Positions 8,642-17,698 of a stretch of DNA of 64,000 nucleotides are shown piece after piece. Position 1 is the stretch's first letter; each line of letters starts with the position of its first letter. The position numbers and the translations under genes were made by a program. A model generated the notes under the pieces. That model made no database searches, was not told the origin of the DNA, and saw only the letters and a list, made by a program, of their open reading frames with translations. This DNA is from an uncultured Gammaproteobacteria bacterium. Lineage in GTDB: Bacteria; Pseudomonadota; Gammaproteobacteria; Pseudomonadales; Pseudohongiellaceae. The stretch covers positions 124,001 through 188,000 of the forward strand of contig CAJWVZ010000001.1 of NCBI GenBank assembly GCA_913048385.1, in the 5' to 3' direction.

Positions 8642-9505
8642 TTAACTAAGTGCCTCTTTGATGCCGCGGTTTTTCTGTGGCGGCAACTTTACAAATTGGC
8701 CATCTCGGTTTTCTTTTGCTGCTGTCATTGCTTCCCTTATCTCCGTATTTTGAAGCATGCTCGCATTCCAGATGCTGATATAGTCGAGTGCATCGGCAGT
8801 GCTATGATCTCGAGAATAATTTATTATGCGCTTACTCCCATAGACTGCTAACGGTGCTCGTTTAGCAATTTCCCTAGCAATTTTCATTACCTCATCGAGT
8901 AAAGTTTTATGATCGGGGTATACCGCGTTTACCAACCCGATTGATTTTGCTTCCCTTGCGCCCATTCTTCGTCCCGTATAGGCTAATTCGCGCGCAATAC
9001 CTTCAGGAATTAGTTTGACAATGCGCGGGAAAGTGCCGACATCTGCTGTCATACCTATATTTATTTCGAAGATGGTTATAAATGCGTCTTCGGTCATATA
9101 GCGCATGTCACACGCTGTTATGAGATCTACTCCTCCTCCTATGGCGCCACCTTGAATAGCAGCTAAAACGGGGACGCGACAATTTTCTATGCTAGAAAAA
9201 GTTTTTTGCATGTGTAGAACATTGTCGTAAAAACGAGCGCCGTGCTGAATTTGCGCTTGTCGCCGCGCTTCGTCAGATTCATGGGCGTTATTTTGTTGAA
9301 AAATTGCTGTGTCAATTCCAGCGGTGAAATGAGGCCCTGTTGACGATATAACGATTACTCGGGTTTCTCCGTCGGCATCTATACCATCTATGATTTCCGG
9401 AAGTTCGTCCCAAAAAGCGGGCGTCATACTGTTCCGTTTTTTGGGGCGATTCATAACTATGTGAGCAATGTGGTCCTCAACAGAAACTTCGAAACAGCTA
9501 CTCAT
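8642..9505 (-). CDS. Crotonase-fold enoyl-CoA hydratase/isomerase, dienoyl-CoA isomerase-like
   Basis: An enoyl-CoA hydratase/isomerase superfamily enzyme. The oxyanion-hole segments are visible as HFTAGID and AIQGGAIGGG. The segment EINIGMTADVGTFPRI matches the delta(3,5)-delta(2,4)-dienoyl-CoA isomerase branch, in which the conserved Glu and Asp do the double-bond shift, so a role in degrading polyunsaturated fatty acids is likely. Length 287 aa fits. A strong AAGGAGAG lies before the ATG at 9505. The gene is followed by no co-directed neighbour, and the pnt genes lie upstream with a gap of about 150 bp. Confidence 0.88.
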   Translation of the reverse strand: MSSCFEVSVEDHIAHIVMNRPKKRNSMTPAFWDELPEIIDGIDADGETRVIVISSTGPHFTAGIDTAIFQQNNAHESDEARRQAQIQHGARFYDNVLHMQKTFSSIENCRVPVLAAIQGGAIGGGVDLITACDMRYMTEDAFITIFEINIGMTADVGTFPRIVKLIPEGIARELAYTGRRMGAREAKSIGLVNAVYPDHKTLLDEVMKIAREIAKRAPLAVYGSKRIINYSRDHSTADALDYISIWNASMLQNTEIREAMTAAKENRDGQFVKLPPQKNRGIKEALS

Positions 9506-9652
9506 CCAAACTCTCTCCTTCGATAGGTGGTGTTGCTATTGCAAAAAATATTTTCTACGACTGCTGATCGTCGATGCTAACCTGATTGCCTCTTGTTATC
9601 GTCAGGTCACAGAATTTTAACCTGAGTATGTCATATTTCTTTAACGGCCGGT

Positions 9653-11014
9653 CTAAATTTTAAACTCTGCAACCACAGACGCTATTGACTGTTTGGCATC
9701 TCCAAATAGCATTCGCGTGTTGTCACAGAAGAACAGAGGATTGTCTACACCGGAGAAACCAGATGCCATCGACCGCTTCAACACAAAGACCGTTCGTGCC
9801 TCGTCCACGTTGATTATCGGCATACCGTAGATCGGGCTATTTTCATCGTTCCGAGCAGCAGGGTTTACAACATCATTGGCACCAATTACTACCGCGACGT
9901 CGACCCCTCCAATTCTCGGATTTATATCTTCCATTTCGATGAGTTGGTCGTAGGATACATTCGCTTCAGCTAATAGGACATTCATATGCCCTGGCATCCG
10001 TCCAGCAACAGGGTGGATTGCGTAAGTCACGTCGGCGCCATTTTTCTCTAACAGTTCGCCCAGCTCTCTCACGACATGCTGGGCTTGAGCAACCGCCATG
10101 CCATACCCTGGCACAAATGTTACTGACTGGGCTGCCTCTAAAATAAGAAAGGCGTCGTCGGCAGTAATGGGTTTTACTTCGCCCTCGACTTTGGTTGCTT
10201 GCTTAGCAGCACTAAAACCTGAGAACAGAACATGCGATAGAGAACGGTTCATCGCTTTACACATAATGTTTGTGAGGATTATGCCTGCTGCACCCACCAT
10301 CGATCCGGCAACTATCAAAATATTATTATTAATTGCCAAGCCTGCGGCGCAAGCGGCCAGCCCCGAATAGCTGTTGAGTAAGGAAATTACGACGGGCATA
10401 TCGGCGCCACCGATTGGCAGAACTGCCATCATGCCCAATAAAATCGACAGGCCAATAATAAGATATAAATAGGGCGAGCTAACGGAGGGATCCAGACAGA
10501 AAAGCACTGAGAATGTCAGCAGACTCAATACAATTGCTGAGTTAACAACTCTCTGACCGCTGAATACAACAGCTGCTGAGTTCATTATCTCACTGAGTTT
10601 CCCCCAAGCTAAAATACTGCCACTAAAAGTCATTCCCCCAACAACTATCGATATCACCACTGTAATGTCGGTCAGTAATGTGTTTCCTGTGTTGAATAAC
10701 GCGGCCCAACCAACCAGCAAGCTCGCAATTCCGCCAGAGCCGTTAAAAATTGCAACCATCTCCGGCATACTGGTCATTTGTACCCGTTGTGCGGCCAGAA
10801 CGCCAATAATTGACCCTGCGACAGCAGCAATAATTATCCAGTCAAACGACAAAATATTCTGATTAAAGAGTGTAACCGCCACGGCAATTAACATTGCGGC
10901 GGCAGAGTAGATGTTGCCCTTCACAGCACTATCAGGAGACCCAAGTTTTTTTAAACCAAAAATAAAGAGCGCGGCTGCTGCTACATACCAAAAGTTTATC
11001 ACCACGAGGCTCAT
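9653..11014 (-). CDS. pntB: NAD(P) transhydrogenase subunit beta
   Basis: This subunit supplies much of the proton channel (domain II) and the NADP(H)-binding domain III of the proton-translocating transhydrogenase, which reduces NADP+ with NADH using the proton motive force. About eight or nine membrane helices occupy the first 270 residues. Domain III begins near 290 with FVPGYGMAVAQAQ and holds HPVAGRMPGHMNVLLAEA, DINPRIG and VIGANDVVNPAA, all typical NADP-binding elements. Length 453 aa is normal. The ATG overlaps the stop of the preceding gene by ATGA, with CAGGAG upstream. Confidence 0.97.
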   Translation of the reverse strand: MSLVVINFWYVAAAALFIFGLKKLGSPDSAVKGNIYSAAAMLIAVAVTLFNQNILSFDWIIIAAVAGSIIGVLAAQRVQMTSMPEMVAIFNGSGGIASLLVGWAALFNTGNTLLTDITVVISIVVGGMTFSGSILAWGKLSEIMNSAAVVFSGQRVVNSAIVLSLLTFSVLFCLDPSVSSPYLYLIIGLSILLGMMAVLPIGGADMPVVISLLNSYSGLAACAAGLAINNNILIVAGSMVGAAGIILTNIMCKAMNRSLSHVLFSGFSAAKQATKVEGEVKPITADDAFLILEAAQSVTFVPGYGMAVAQAQHVVRELGELLEKNGADVTYAIHPVAGRMPGHMNVLLAEANVSYDQLIEMEDINPRIGGVDVAVVIGANDVVNPAARNDENSPIYGMPIINVDEARTVFVLKRSMASGFSGVDNPLFFCDNTRMLFGDAKQSIASVVAEFKI

Positions 11015-11313
11015 GATTTTTCTCCTGGTTGTGATTTATCTTTCTTCTTGAACATGCTCAGCATACGATTGGTAACCATGTAGCCGCCAACCACGTTTAT
11101 CATCGCAAACATTACGGCGGCAGCACCCAAGTAGGTCGAGAGTCCGCCGAGTTCCCCACCGGCAGAAATCAATGCGCCGACGACAGTGATTCCCGAGATC
11201 GCGTTTGCGCCTGACATAAGTGGCGTATGCAGGGTTGCCGGAACTTTTGAGATAAGCTCAAAGCCGAGAAAAACCGATAGCATCAGTACCATTGAAAGAA
11301 AGACACCTTCCAT
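11011..11313 (-). CDS. pntAB: NAD(P) transhydrogenase subunit alpha 2 (membrane part)
   Basis: A 100-residue membrane subunit with three helices that carries the alpha part of the proton channel. The segment KVPATLHTPLMSGANAISG is the hallmark of this subunit. In E. coli the region is fused to the NAD-binding domain; here it is a separate gene, as in Rhodospirillum rubrum. The start lies 3 nt after the stop of pntAA, and CCGGAG at the end of pntAA serves as its ribosome site. The stop overlaps the pntB start. The C terminus is short and basic, with KKKDK. Confidence 0.95.
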   Translation of the reverse strand: MEGVFLSMVLMLSVFLGFELISKVPATLHTPLMSGANAISGITVVGALISAGGELGGLSTYLGAAAVMFAMINVVGGYMVTNRMLSMFKKKDKSQPGEKS

Positions 11314-11316
11314 AAT

Positions 11317-12456
11317 TTAAGCTCCGGAGTAAATTTTCTTAATAGTTTCGTTGACTACTTCGCCTTGATGAGTGATCAAACAGGCGCTGAGTATCTCATC
11401 TTGCAGGTCAAGCGTAATTACTTTTTCTTCCTCGTTCCAAAATTCGAATAATAGACTTGTTAAATTGTTTGAATACATCTCACTGGCGTTTTGTGCGACC
11501 TCTCCAGGGAGGTTTCCTTGCCCTACAACCTTTACCCCATCGACTTCAATGACCTCGTCAAGTTTTGAACCCTCAACGTTTCCACCAGACTCAACCGCCA
11601 TATCGATGATGACACTACCCGGTCTCATGGAGCATACCATTTCTCTGTCGATAATTTGCGGTGCTGGTCGACCAAATAGTTGTGCTGTTGTAATTACAGC
11701 ATCAGATTGGCTGATGACAGCTTTTTGCCCATCGCGTTGCATTTGAATTTGCTCTTTAGTTAACTCCTTAGCGTAGCCCTGTTCAGTTTGACCGGTATCT
11801 CCCAAGTCGATGTCTACAAATTTTGCACCAAGAGACTGCACTTGCTCCGCAACAACTGGCCTCGTATCGAACGCTTCTACCCGTGCTCCGAGTCTTTTCG
11901 CCGTTGCGATAGCTTGGAGTCCTGCTACACCTGCACCAATTATAAAAACTCGAGCAGGAGAAATTGTTCCGGACGGGGTCATCATCATTGGCATTATTTT
12001 CTTTAGATGAAAGGCAGCTTGGATGACGGTCACATATCCGGCAAGGTTTGCCTGTGAAGATAGGGCATCCATCTTTTGAGCACGTGTGCTGCGAGGGATC
12101 ATTTCCATTGATATTAAATTAACGCCTTGCATAGCAATTTTCTTTACAAGGCTTTTTTCGTTGAATGGGTCCAGAAAACTAATCAAGAGTGAGCCTTTTT
12201 TGAGGAGTGATACATCTGCGTCCGGGAGCTTTCTTACCGCAAGCAAAATGTCAGCTTGGCTAAGGACTTTAGCTCGGTTTTCGGCAATCTGCGCTCCTGC
12301 GTCCTCATAATCAGAATCAGAAAACCCGCACGTTTCGCCAAGGTTTTTCTCAATAATCACCTTAAAACCTTGCTTTATTAGTTTTTTTGCATTCTCCGGG
12401 ACCATTGCAGCTCTGACTTCTCCGGGCCAGGTCTCTTTAGCTATTCCAATTTGCAT
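11317..12456 (-). CDS. pntAA: NAD(P) transhydrogenase subunit alpha 1 (NAD(H)-binding)
   Basis: This is domain I of the transhydrogenase, a soluble NAD(H)-binding protein with alanine-dehydrogenase-like fold. It starts with MQIGIAKET and WPGEVRAAMVPE, and has the Rossmann motif IIGAGVAGLQAIATAKRLGA near residues 170-190, followed by AFDTRP. Length 379 aa fits the stand-alone subunit. A strong AAGGGGGA lies before the ATG. The gene is the first of pntAA-pntAB-pntB, which together give the cell NADPH for biosynthesis and redox defence. Confidence 0.96.
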   Translation of the reverse strand: MQIGIAKETWPGEVRAAMVPENAKKLIKQGFKVIIEKNLGETCGFSDSDYEDAGAQIAENRAKVLSQADILLAVRKLPDADVSLLKKGSLLISFLDPFNEKSLVKKIAMQGVNLISMEMIPRSTRAQKMDALSSQANLAGYVTVIQAAFHLKKIMPMMMTPSGTISPARVFIIGAGVAGLQAIATAKRLGARVEAFDTRPVVAEQVQSLGAKFVDIDLGDTGQTEQGYAKELTKEQIQMQRDGQKAVISQSDAVITTAQLFGRPAPQIIDREMVCSMRPGSVIIDMAVESGGNVEGSKLDEVIEVDGVKVVGQGNLPGEVAQNASEMYSNNLTSLLFEFWNEEEKVITLDLQDEILSACLITHQGEVVNETIKKIYSGA

Positions 12457-12552
12457 GAATCCCCCTTAAAGGTTTTATTGAGCGCGATCATAATAGTTAA
12501 AAGTGCCCTTACAAGCGATCACTAAATTTCTAAAGTGTATTTTTTTGTCATT

Positions 12553-13467
12553 TTAGTTACGTAAAAGAGCGTCGAAGGCATGGTCGATCTTCTGGTGAGA
12601 GAGCGGGGAGGCGATAGGTCCTAATTTTGAGGACACTACATTGGAGTCTGCAAGTAAAAGTGCTTCGCCCATTTCGCCCAATAGAATCTTCACAACGAAG
12701 GCCGGCAGCGGCAAGAAACTGGGGCGCCTTAAAGCCGAACCGAGTTTGCTGGCAAATGTCGTACTAGAAATTGGGTTTGGAGACACTAAATTTAAGGGGC
12801 CGCAGGTTGGATTTTCATGAAGGAGCTTTTTAATGACAGAGACCACGTCAGGGAGAGAGATCCAGCTTAACATCTGATCCCCGCTTCCTATTGGACCGCC
12901 TAAGCCCAGGCGAAAAGGTAAGAGTAATTTTCCAAGGACGCCACCTTTTTTACTAAGAATAACGCCGAAACGAAGGTGGATCGTGTTGATGCCAGCGTCC
13001 TCCGCTTCTTTTGTGGCACATTCCCAAGCAACCGCAACTTCCGAGAGAAAATCTGTGCCTGACTGAGACTCTTCATTACAAGGGGTACCCGAAGTGGCAC
13101 CATAAAACCCCACGGCCGATGCCGAAAGAAACAATTTCGGGGGGCTTTCAAGTTTCGCGATCGCAGATGCAAGTGCTACGGTTAAGTCGACACGGGATTC
13201 TTTAATCAACTGTTTTCTCTCCGTTGTCCATCGCTTTTCGGCGATACTTGGGCCTGCAAGATTGACCACAACATCAAGGTTTACGGTTGGATCCAGCGTT
13301 ATTGTTTTGGAGTGCGGGCAGTAATTAAAGCGCTTTGATCTTGACTCAGTATCTGTTTTTCTCGTGAGCGAAAAAACTGAATATTTCTCTGGGTCAAGTG
13401 CTTCGACTAGTGCGCTTCCCACGAGGCCACTGGCCCCGGTTATCAAGACGTTTTGGCGAAGGTTCAT
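12553..13467 (-). CDS. TIGR01777 family epimerase-like protein (YfcH-like)
   Basis: An extended-SDR protein of the TIGR01777/YfcH group. It has an N-terminal ITGASGLVGSALVE nucleotide-binding motif, VNLAGPSIAEKRW at about 70-85, and the C-terminal DUF1731-like region (RPSFLPLPAF, GEMGEALLL). The reaction of these proteins is not firmly known; they are annotated as sugar-nucleotide epimerase-like. Length 304 aa is usual. The ATG overlaps the stop of the SOUL gene upstream (ATGA), so the two are one transcription unit. In several marine bacteria such genes lie in light-induced photolyase clusters. Confidence 0.9.
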   Translation of the reverse strand: MNLRQNVLITGASGLVGSALVEALDPEKYSVFSLTRKTDTESRSKRFNYCPHSKTITLDPTVNLDVVVNLAGPSIAEKRWTTERKQLIKESRVDLTVALASAIAKLESPPKLFLSASAVGFYGATSGTPCNEESQSGTDFLSEVAVAWECATKEAEDAGINTIHLRFGVILSKKGGVLGKLLLPFRLGLGGPIGSGDQMLSWISLPDVVSVIKKLLHENPTCGPLNLVSPNPISSTTFASKLGSALRRPSFLPLPAFVVKILLGEMGEALLLADSNVVSSKLGPIASPLSHQKIDHAFDALLRN

Positions 13468-14126
13468 TGGGTTGTGCTGGGAAGCTGATCGACTTCGATT
13501 TGAACTTCATTTCGTCTCATGAAAGGCGGAGTGAAGGGTGCGTTGTAAAATGCAGTTTGAACAGGTGAGCCTTGAGTGATTGCGTGGCTTTCAAGATACG
13601 ATTTCAATTCTTGACTATGCCTGGCGACATTTTTGTCGGTCCAGCGTCCTGAATAACGGAGCGTTGCCACTATCTTCGCGGGTCTCTCCACGATTCTCAC
13701 GGTAGGATCGCTTGGTACAGGGGCTGAATCCCAATTAAAAATTTTTGGTAAAATAAATGCTACAGCCCATCCCTCCTGACTTGGTATCTGTTCAACCGGA
13801 GCCGTCATATCTATTTTTCGACCGACTTGTGAATTCTCGGCGAATTGCTCGACTGGTGACGTCATGGAAATCTCAGTTTTAGCTTTATTTGCTCCCGAGA
13901 TGTATTTGAAAAGTCGGCGAAACCCGATATTTGCTGCTTCATCACGGTCTGCGGCGTCTTTTACCGTTGTCTGGGCTACTAGGTAAGCCGGGTAATGACG
14001 AAATTCTACATCTCCGTCGCGAAGTAGAACCTCGTAATCCGGACGTTCAATAGCTATTGCAGTTTGCGAAATGGCCAGTGCACTCCAAAAAAGCCCAACC
14101 AATTCCCAAGTATTAAGTTTTTTCAT
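13464..14126 (-). CDS. SOUL-family heme-binding protein, exported
   Basis: The protein begins with a signal-like hydrophobic stretch (WELVGLFWSALAISQTAIA) and then the SOUL/HBP fold: YEVLLRDGDVEFRHYPAYLVAQT at the start, KTEISMTSPVEQ and KIDMTAPVEQIP in the middle, and PFMRRNEVQIEV at the end. SOUL proteins bind heme or tetrapyrroles. I chose the ATG at 14126, with GAGGAAA about 9 nt upstream, instead of the upstream start at 14177, because it gives a clean signal peptide and 220 residues. It overlaps the TIGR01777 gene downstream by 4 nt. Confidence 0.9.
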   Translation of the reverse strand: MKKLNTWELVGLFWSALAISQTAIAIERPDYEVLLRDGDVEFRHYPAYLVAQTTVKDAADRDEAANIGFRRLFKYISGANKAKTEISMTSPVEQFAENSQVGRKIDMTAPVEQIPSQEGWAVAFILPKIFNWDSAPVPSDPTVRIVERPAKIVATLRYSGRWTDKNVARHSQELKSYLESHAITQGSPVQTAFYNAPFTPPFMRRNEVQIEVDQLPSTTQ

Positions 14127-14207
14127 GGCAAAATTTCCTCTACCCTCTAGAACGGTCTCCCACCTAAGATGGTTCAAAACTTACCAGAATTTGAGTGGCA
14201 CCAATGG

Positions 14208-15782
14208 CTAGTTTTCAAGGTGTTTTTGACGCTCTTGTTCGACTAATACTCGGCGTAGTATTTTACCTGAGGCTGCTTTTGGGATCTCATCCACAATTTC
14301 AATTGACCTGATTTTTTTATACGGGGCTACCTTCGACGCAACCCAGTCGACGATTTCCTGCTCTGTTATCGGCGATTGCAAGACAATAAATCCTTTTGGA
14401 ATTTCTCCAGCCTCTTCATTCGGGCTTGGTATCACAGCTGCATCGGCGATAGCACTGTGAGTCAACAAGAGTGCCTCTAATTCTGCCGGAGCAACTTGAT
14501 ATCCCTTATACTTGATAAGTTCTTTGACACGATCAACAACATAAAAATCTCCATCTTTGTCAACATAGCCAATATCCCCTGTATGGAACCACCCGTCAGT
14601 ATCGAGGGTTGACGTTGTTGCTTCTACATTATTGAGATAACCCCTCATTACATGGGGGCCTTTTATTAATATTTCACCTCGCTTATCAAAACCTAGCTCT
14701 TCACCGGTTTCGGTGTCTATGATTTTTGAGACGGTATTGGGTAACACAGGACCAACTGAGCCTGGTTTCGAAGATTCTTTTGATGCAGAAAAAATATGAG
14801 ATGCACCAGCCACCTCGGTGAGCCCATAACCTTGATAGACTTTGCATCCGAGCCTTAAGGCACAAGCCTGCTCGAGATCTTCTCCCAAGGGTGCCGCACC
14901 ACTGCCGATTGTCTTTACGCTGCTAAAATCAAAATTGTCGACTTCTGGATGTTTGGCTAAAGCAAGAATTATCGGAGGAACAAGATTTAGCTGAGTGATT
15001 TTGTGTTTTTGTACGATTTCGAGATATTGCAAAAGATCGAAGCGAGGCATAGTCACGAGTAAAGCTCCTCGATAGATCGCTAAGTTCAAAATTAATACCA
15101 TGCCATAAATATGAAAAAATGGAAGCACCCCGATCATCGCATCGTTCTCATCAATCGAGTTTACATGACTGGACAAGATCATATTTGCGATAAGATTTGC
15201 GTGGGTCAACATGACGCCTTTGGAGAGACCAGTAGTTCCACTTGAGTATGGGAGAGCTACAAGGTCATGCTCTGGGTTAATCGATATCGCAGGTGCGTCT
15301 CCTGCGTTGGCGAGCAAAGTCCCAAACGATGTTGTTCCTGCTAATGCTTCGCCTAAGACAAAAACTTCCTCGATCTCAGATTTTTCCGCTGCTGGCAATG
15401 CACGATCTAAGAATTCAGGAACGGTCAGTAAAAATCTTGAGCCACTGTCTTTTAATTGGTGCAGAAGGTCTTGTTCTGAGTAAAGAACATTTACAGTGGT
15501 ATTGACACCGCCGGCAGCTGCCACACCGAGAAACGCGACTGCATATTCTGGGGCATTAGGCATAAATATTGCGAACACGTCACCTTTGTTAAAACCGCGT
15601 TTAGCGAGGCCAGTCGAAAAATGGCGAATTTGGGTCGCAAGTTCGTTGTAACTAAATGTTCTCCCGCTTGGGGCATCAATGAGTGCCGGTCGATCTCCAA
15701 GTTCAGCTGCACGGGTCAGGACAATGGAGGCTAAGTCTGAATTCGGCAGAGATATTTCAGGAAGCTTGCTGGTGTAAATCAT
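14208..15782 (-). CDS. 4-coumarate:CoA ligase-like acyl-CoA synthetase
   Basis: An ANL-superfamily adenylating enzyme that makes acyl-AMP and then an acyl-CoA. Core motifs are clear: LPYSSGTTGLSKGVMLTH (P-loop-like), GYGLTEVAG, GWFHTGDIGYVDKDG, VDRVKELIKYKGYQVAPAELE and the C-terminal PKAASGKILRR with the catalytic Lys. The PYSSGTTGLSKGV form and overall order are closest to plant-type 4CL and its bacterial relatives, so an aromatic or medium-chain acid is a reasonable substrate, but this is inference. Length 524 aa is typical. AGGGAGAG precedes the ATG. Confidence 0.9.
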   Translation of the reverse strand: MIYTSKLPEISLPNSDLASIVLTRAAELGDRPALIDAPSGRTFSYNELATQIRHFSTGLAKRGFNKGDVFAIFMPNAPEYAVAFLGVAAAGGVNTTVNVLYSEQDLLHQLKDSGSRFLLTVPEFLDRALPAAEKSEIEEVFVLGEALAGTTSFGTLLANAGDAPAISINPEHDLVALPYSSGTTGLSKGVMLTHANLIANMILSSHVNSIDENDAMIGVLPFFHIYGMVLILNLAIYRGALLVTMPRFDLLQYLEIVQKHKITQLNLVPPIILALAKHPEVDNFDFSSVKTIGSGAAPLGEDLEQACALRLGCKVYQGYGLTEVAGASHIFSASKESSKPGSVGPVLPNTVSKIIDTETGEELGFDKRGEILIKGPHVMRGYLNNVEATTSTLDTDGWFHTGDIGYVDKDGDFYVVDRVKELIKYKGYQVAPAELEALLLTHSAIADAAVIPSPNEEAGEIPKGFIVLQSPITEQEIVDWVASKVAPYKKIRSIEIVDEIPKAASGKILRRVLVEQERQKHLEN

Positions 15783-15859
15783 GGGTCTGCTCTCCCTAGT
15801 AACTGGTTAAGAGTAACTATGGCTGAATTAAACTTCAATAGTGTCGTGAGACTGCTTTT

Positions 15860-16513
15860 TTAGAGACTTCGGACTAGTATTCCGCTTTGTGATATTCCAT
15901 CGAATATAAATTGCACGGCCAAAGCCGACAGAAGCACCCCAAAGATTCGTTCTACAACTTGCATACCGGTAACGCCAAGTAAACGTTGTATGTTACTTGC
16001 GAGGCGCAACATGACAAATGTGAGCAAAAGAACCAAAATTAAAGAAGATAAAACTACAGCTTGAAGGATAAGCTGGCCCTCAGTGTTTACCATGAGTAAA
16101 ATCGCAGCGCCCATTGCGCCCGGGCCTGCGATTAAGGGTGTGGCAATTGGGAAAACAGAGATATCACGCTTTCCGATTGCCTCTCGCTGCTCCTCTTCGG
16201 TTGTAGATGTACCGCCCGAGGAACGTGCAAAAACCATTTCGATACCGATCAAGAGTAAAAGTATGCCCCCGGCAGTTCTTAGCGCGGGAATAGAGATACC
16301 GAGCATTGAGAGCATAGTGTCCCCAATAATCGCAAAAGAAATTAAGATACATGAGGCTATGATTGAGCCGCGAATAGCCATGCGGCGACGATATTTTGAA
16401 CTTTCGCCGCCCGTCAAAGCCGCAAACACCGCTGCCGCATCGAGCGGTGCTATTGTGGCAAAAAAAGTCGCTAGGGCGGCCGTTGCTGTTTCTAACAAGA
16501 GACTAGAGTCCAT
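15860..16513 (-). CDS. MarC family (NAAT) integral membrane protein
   Basis: A 217-residue protein with six hydrophobic helices. Typical MarC elements are FATIAPLDAAAVFAALTGG in the first helix pair, GGILLLLIGIEMVF in the third helix, and FPIATPLIAGPGAMGAAILL in the fourth. MarC proteins were once linked to antibiotic resistance, a link since withdrawn, and their function is unknown; some related proteins have been proposed as amino-acid exporters. The ATG shares one base with the stop of the racemase gene upstream (TGATG), so the two are coupled. Confidence 0.9.
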   Translation of the reverse strand: MDSSLLLETATAALATFFATIAPLDAAAVFAALTGGESSKYRRRMAIRGSIIASCILISFAIIGDTMLSMLGISIPALRTAGGILLLLIGIEMVFARSSGGTSTTEEEQREAIGKRDISVFPIATPLIAGPGAMGAAILLMVNTEGQLILQAVVLSSLILVLLLTFVMLRLASNIQRLLGVTGMQVVERIFGVLLSALAVQFIFDGISQSGILVRSL

Positions 16514-17214
16514 CAGAGTTGCTCGGTTGTTGCCAATTCGACCGCGTGGGCTGCGTGAAGGGTAGTAGTGTCAAAGATTGGCATCTCGGTATCGTTTTGA
16601 CTTATCAGGAGAGGAATTTCTGTGCACCCGAGAATAATGGCTTCTGCACCGGAATCCTTTAAATTTTTGATTATCTGCAGATACGTTTGTCGAGACTCAG
16701 CAAGGAGTCTGCCGCGACAGAGCTCTTCGTAAATAATTCTGTGCCCCTCGTCGCGCCTTGCTGGTGAGGGTACTAATGCTTCAATATTGAAATTTTCAAG
16801 TAACCTACTCTTGTAAAAGTCTTCTTCCATCGTGAATTTGGTGCCTAAAAGTCCAACCTTTTTATATCCGGCTGTTTCCAAAGCCTGGCCTGTAGAGTCT
16901 GCTATATGAAGCACTGGGATGGAAAGACGTGCTTGGATTTCATCGTAGATCTTATGCATTGTGTTGGTGCAAATTAATAGAAAATCGGATCCGTTATTCT
17001 GTAATTCTAAAGCCGCTTTAGTTAGAACCTCTGTTGCAGAGATCCAGTCTCCGTCCCGTTGTAACCTATCAATTTCTTCAAAGTCGAGGCTGACCATGGC
17101 AATTTTTGCAGAGTGAAGGCCGCCCAATTTTTCTCTTATACCAATGTTCACCTGTTCATAGTATTTTGCTGTTGATTCCCAGCTCATACCACCTAACATA
17201 CCTATCTTTTTCAT
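16513..17214 (-). CDS. Aspartate/glutamate racemase family protein
   Basis: A cofactor-independent racemase of the Asp/Glu family. It opens with KKIGMLGGMSWESTAKYYE, usual for aspartate racemase-like members. The two catalytic cysteines are in ICTNTMHK (Cys82) and ILGCTEIPLL (Cys197). Length 233 aa is normal. It may make D-aspartate or D-glutamate; the substrate is not decided by these motifs. It is followed at once by marC with a one-base overlap. A MarC protein next to an amino-acid racemase fits an amino-acid-related role, which is inference. Confidence 0.9.
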   Translation of the reverse strand: MKKIGMLGGMSWESTAKYYEQVNIGIREKLGGLHSAKIAMVSLDFEEIDRLQRDGDWISATEVLTKAALELQNNGSDFLLICTNTMHKIYDEIQARLSIPVLHIADSTGQALETAGYKKVGLLGTKFTMEEDFYKSRLLENFNIEALVPSPARRDEGHRIIYEELCRGRLLAESRQTYLQIIKNLKDSGAEAIILGCTEIPLLISQNDTEMPIFDTTTLHAAHAVELATTEQL

Positions 17215-17342
17215 GGGAACTAGTCTCCTTTATATCTTAGTATAAAGACCGCTGATGACTAGTCAATCAATCCCAGAATTTGTTTATCGGGCGCTTGAGT
17301 TTTGTTATTGTCCCAGAAGGAACACTTCGTGCAGGAGCGGTT

Positions 17343-17675
17343 ATGAAAGCGTGGGTATTTTTAATGGGAGCGATAGTTTCCGAAGTGATTGCGACGGCGG
17401 CTTTGAAGTCAAGCTCAGGCTTTACTAACCTCGCACCCTCGTTAGTCGTTGGCGTTGGGTACTCACTTTCATTTTATCTTCTGTCAATGACGCTGAACTC
17501 GATTCCTGTTGGTGTTGCTTATGCTGTTTGGTCCGGTGTTGGGATAGCTTTGATTACTTTTATCGGATGGTTTTGGCATAAGCAGCCACTGGATATTGCT
17601 GCAGTGACTGGCATCTTGCTGATTCTCGTCGGCGTCCTCGTGATTTATTTCTTCTCAGAGACAAATGTCAACTGA
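17343..17675 (+). CDS. SMR-family multidrug exporter (EmrE/Qac type)
   Basis: A small four-helix proton-coupled drug antiporter. The essential membrane Glu is in IVSEVIATAALK (position 14), and the dimer-interface part reads AYAVWSGVGIALI, as in the EmrE/Qac subtype rather than the guanidine exporter Gdx subtype. I chose the ATG at 17343, with GGAGCGG before it, because it gives the standard 110 residues; an upstream start at 17280 adds 21 residues with no family match. The penicillin acylase gene follows after 23 bp and is probably co-transcribed. Confidence 0.92.
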   Translation: MKAWVFLMGAIVSEVIATAALKSSSGFTNLAPSLVVGVGYSLSFYLLSMTLNSIPVGVAYAVWSGVGIALITFIGWFWHKQPLDIAAVTGILLILVGVLVIYFFSETNVN

Positions 17676-17698
17676 GATCAAAATCGGAGAACTTTTAA

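Noticed and set aside
17215-17342. Possible guanidine riboswitch before the SMR exporter gene
   Set aside because: I found no paired ACGR-loop hairpins or ykkC-like elements, and the protein is of the EmrE/Qac subtype rather than the guanidine exporter subtype.
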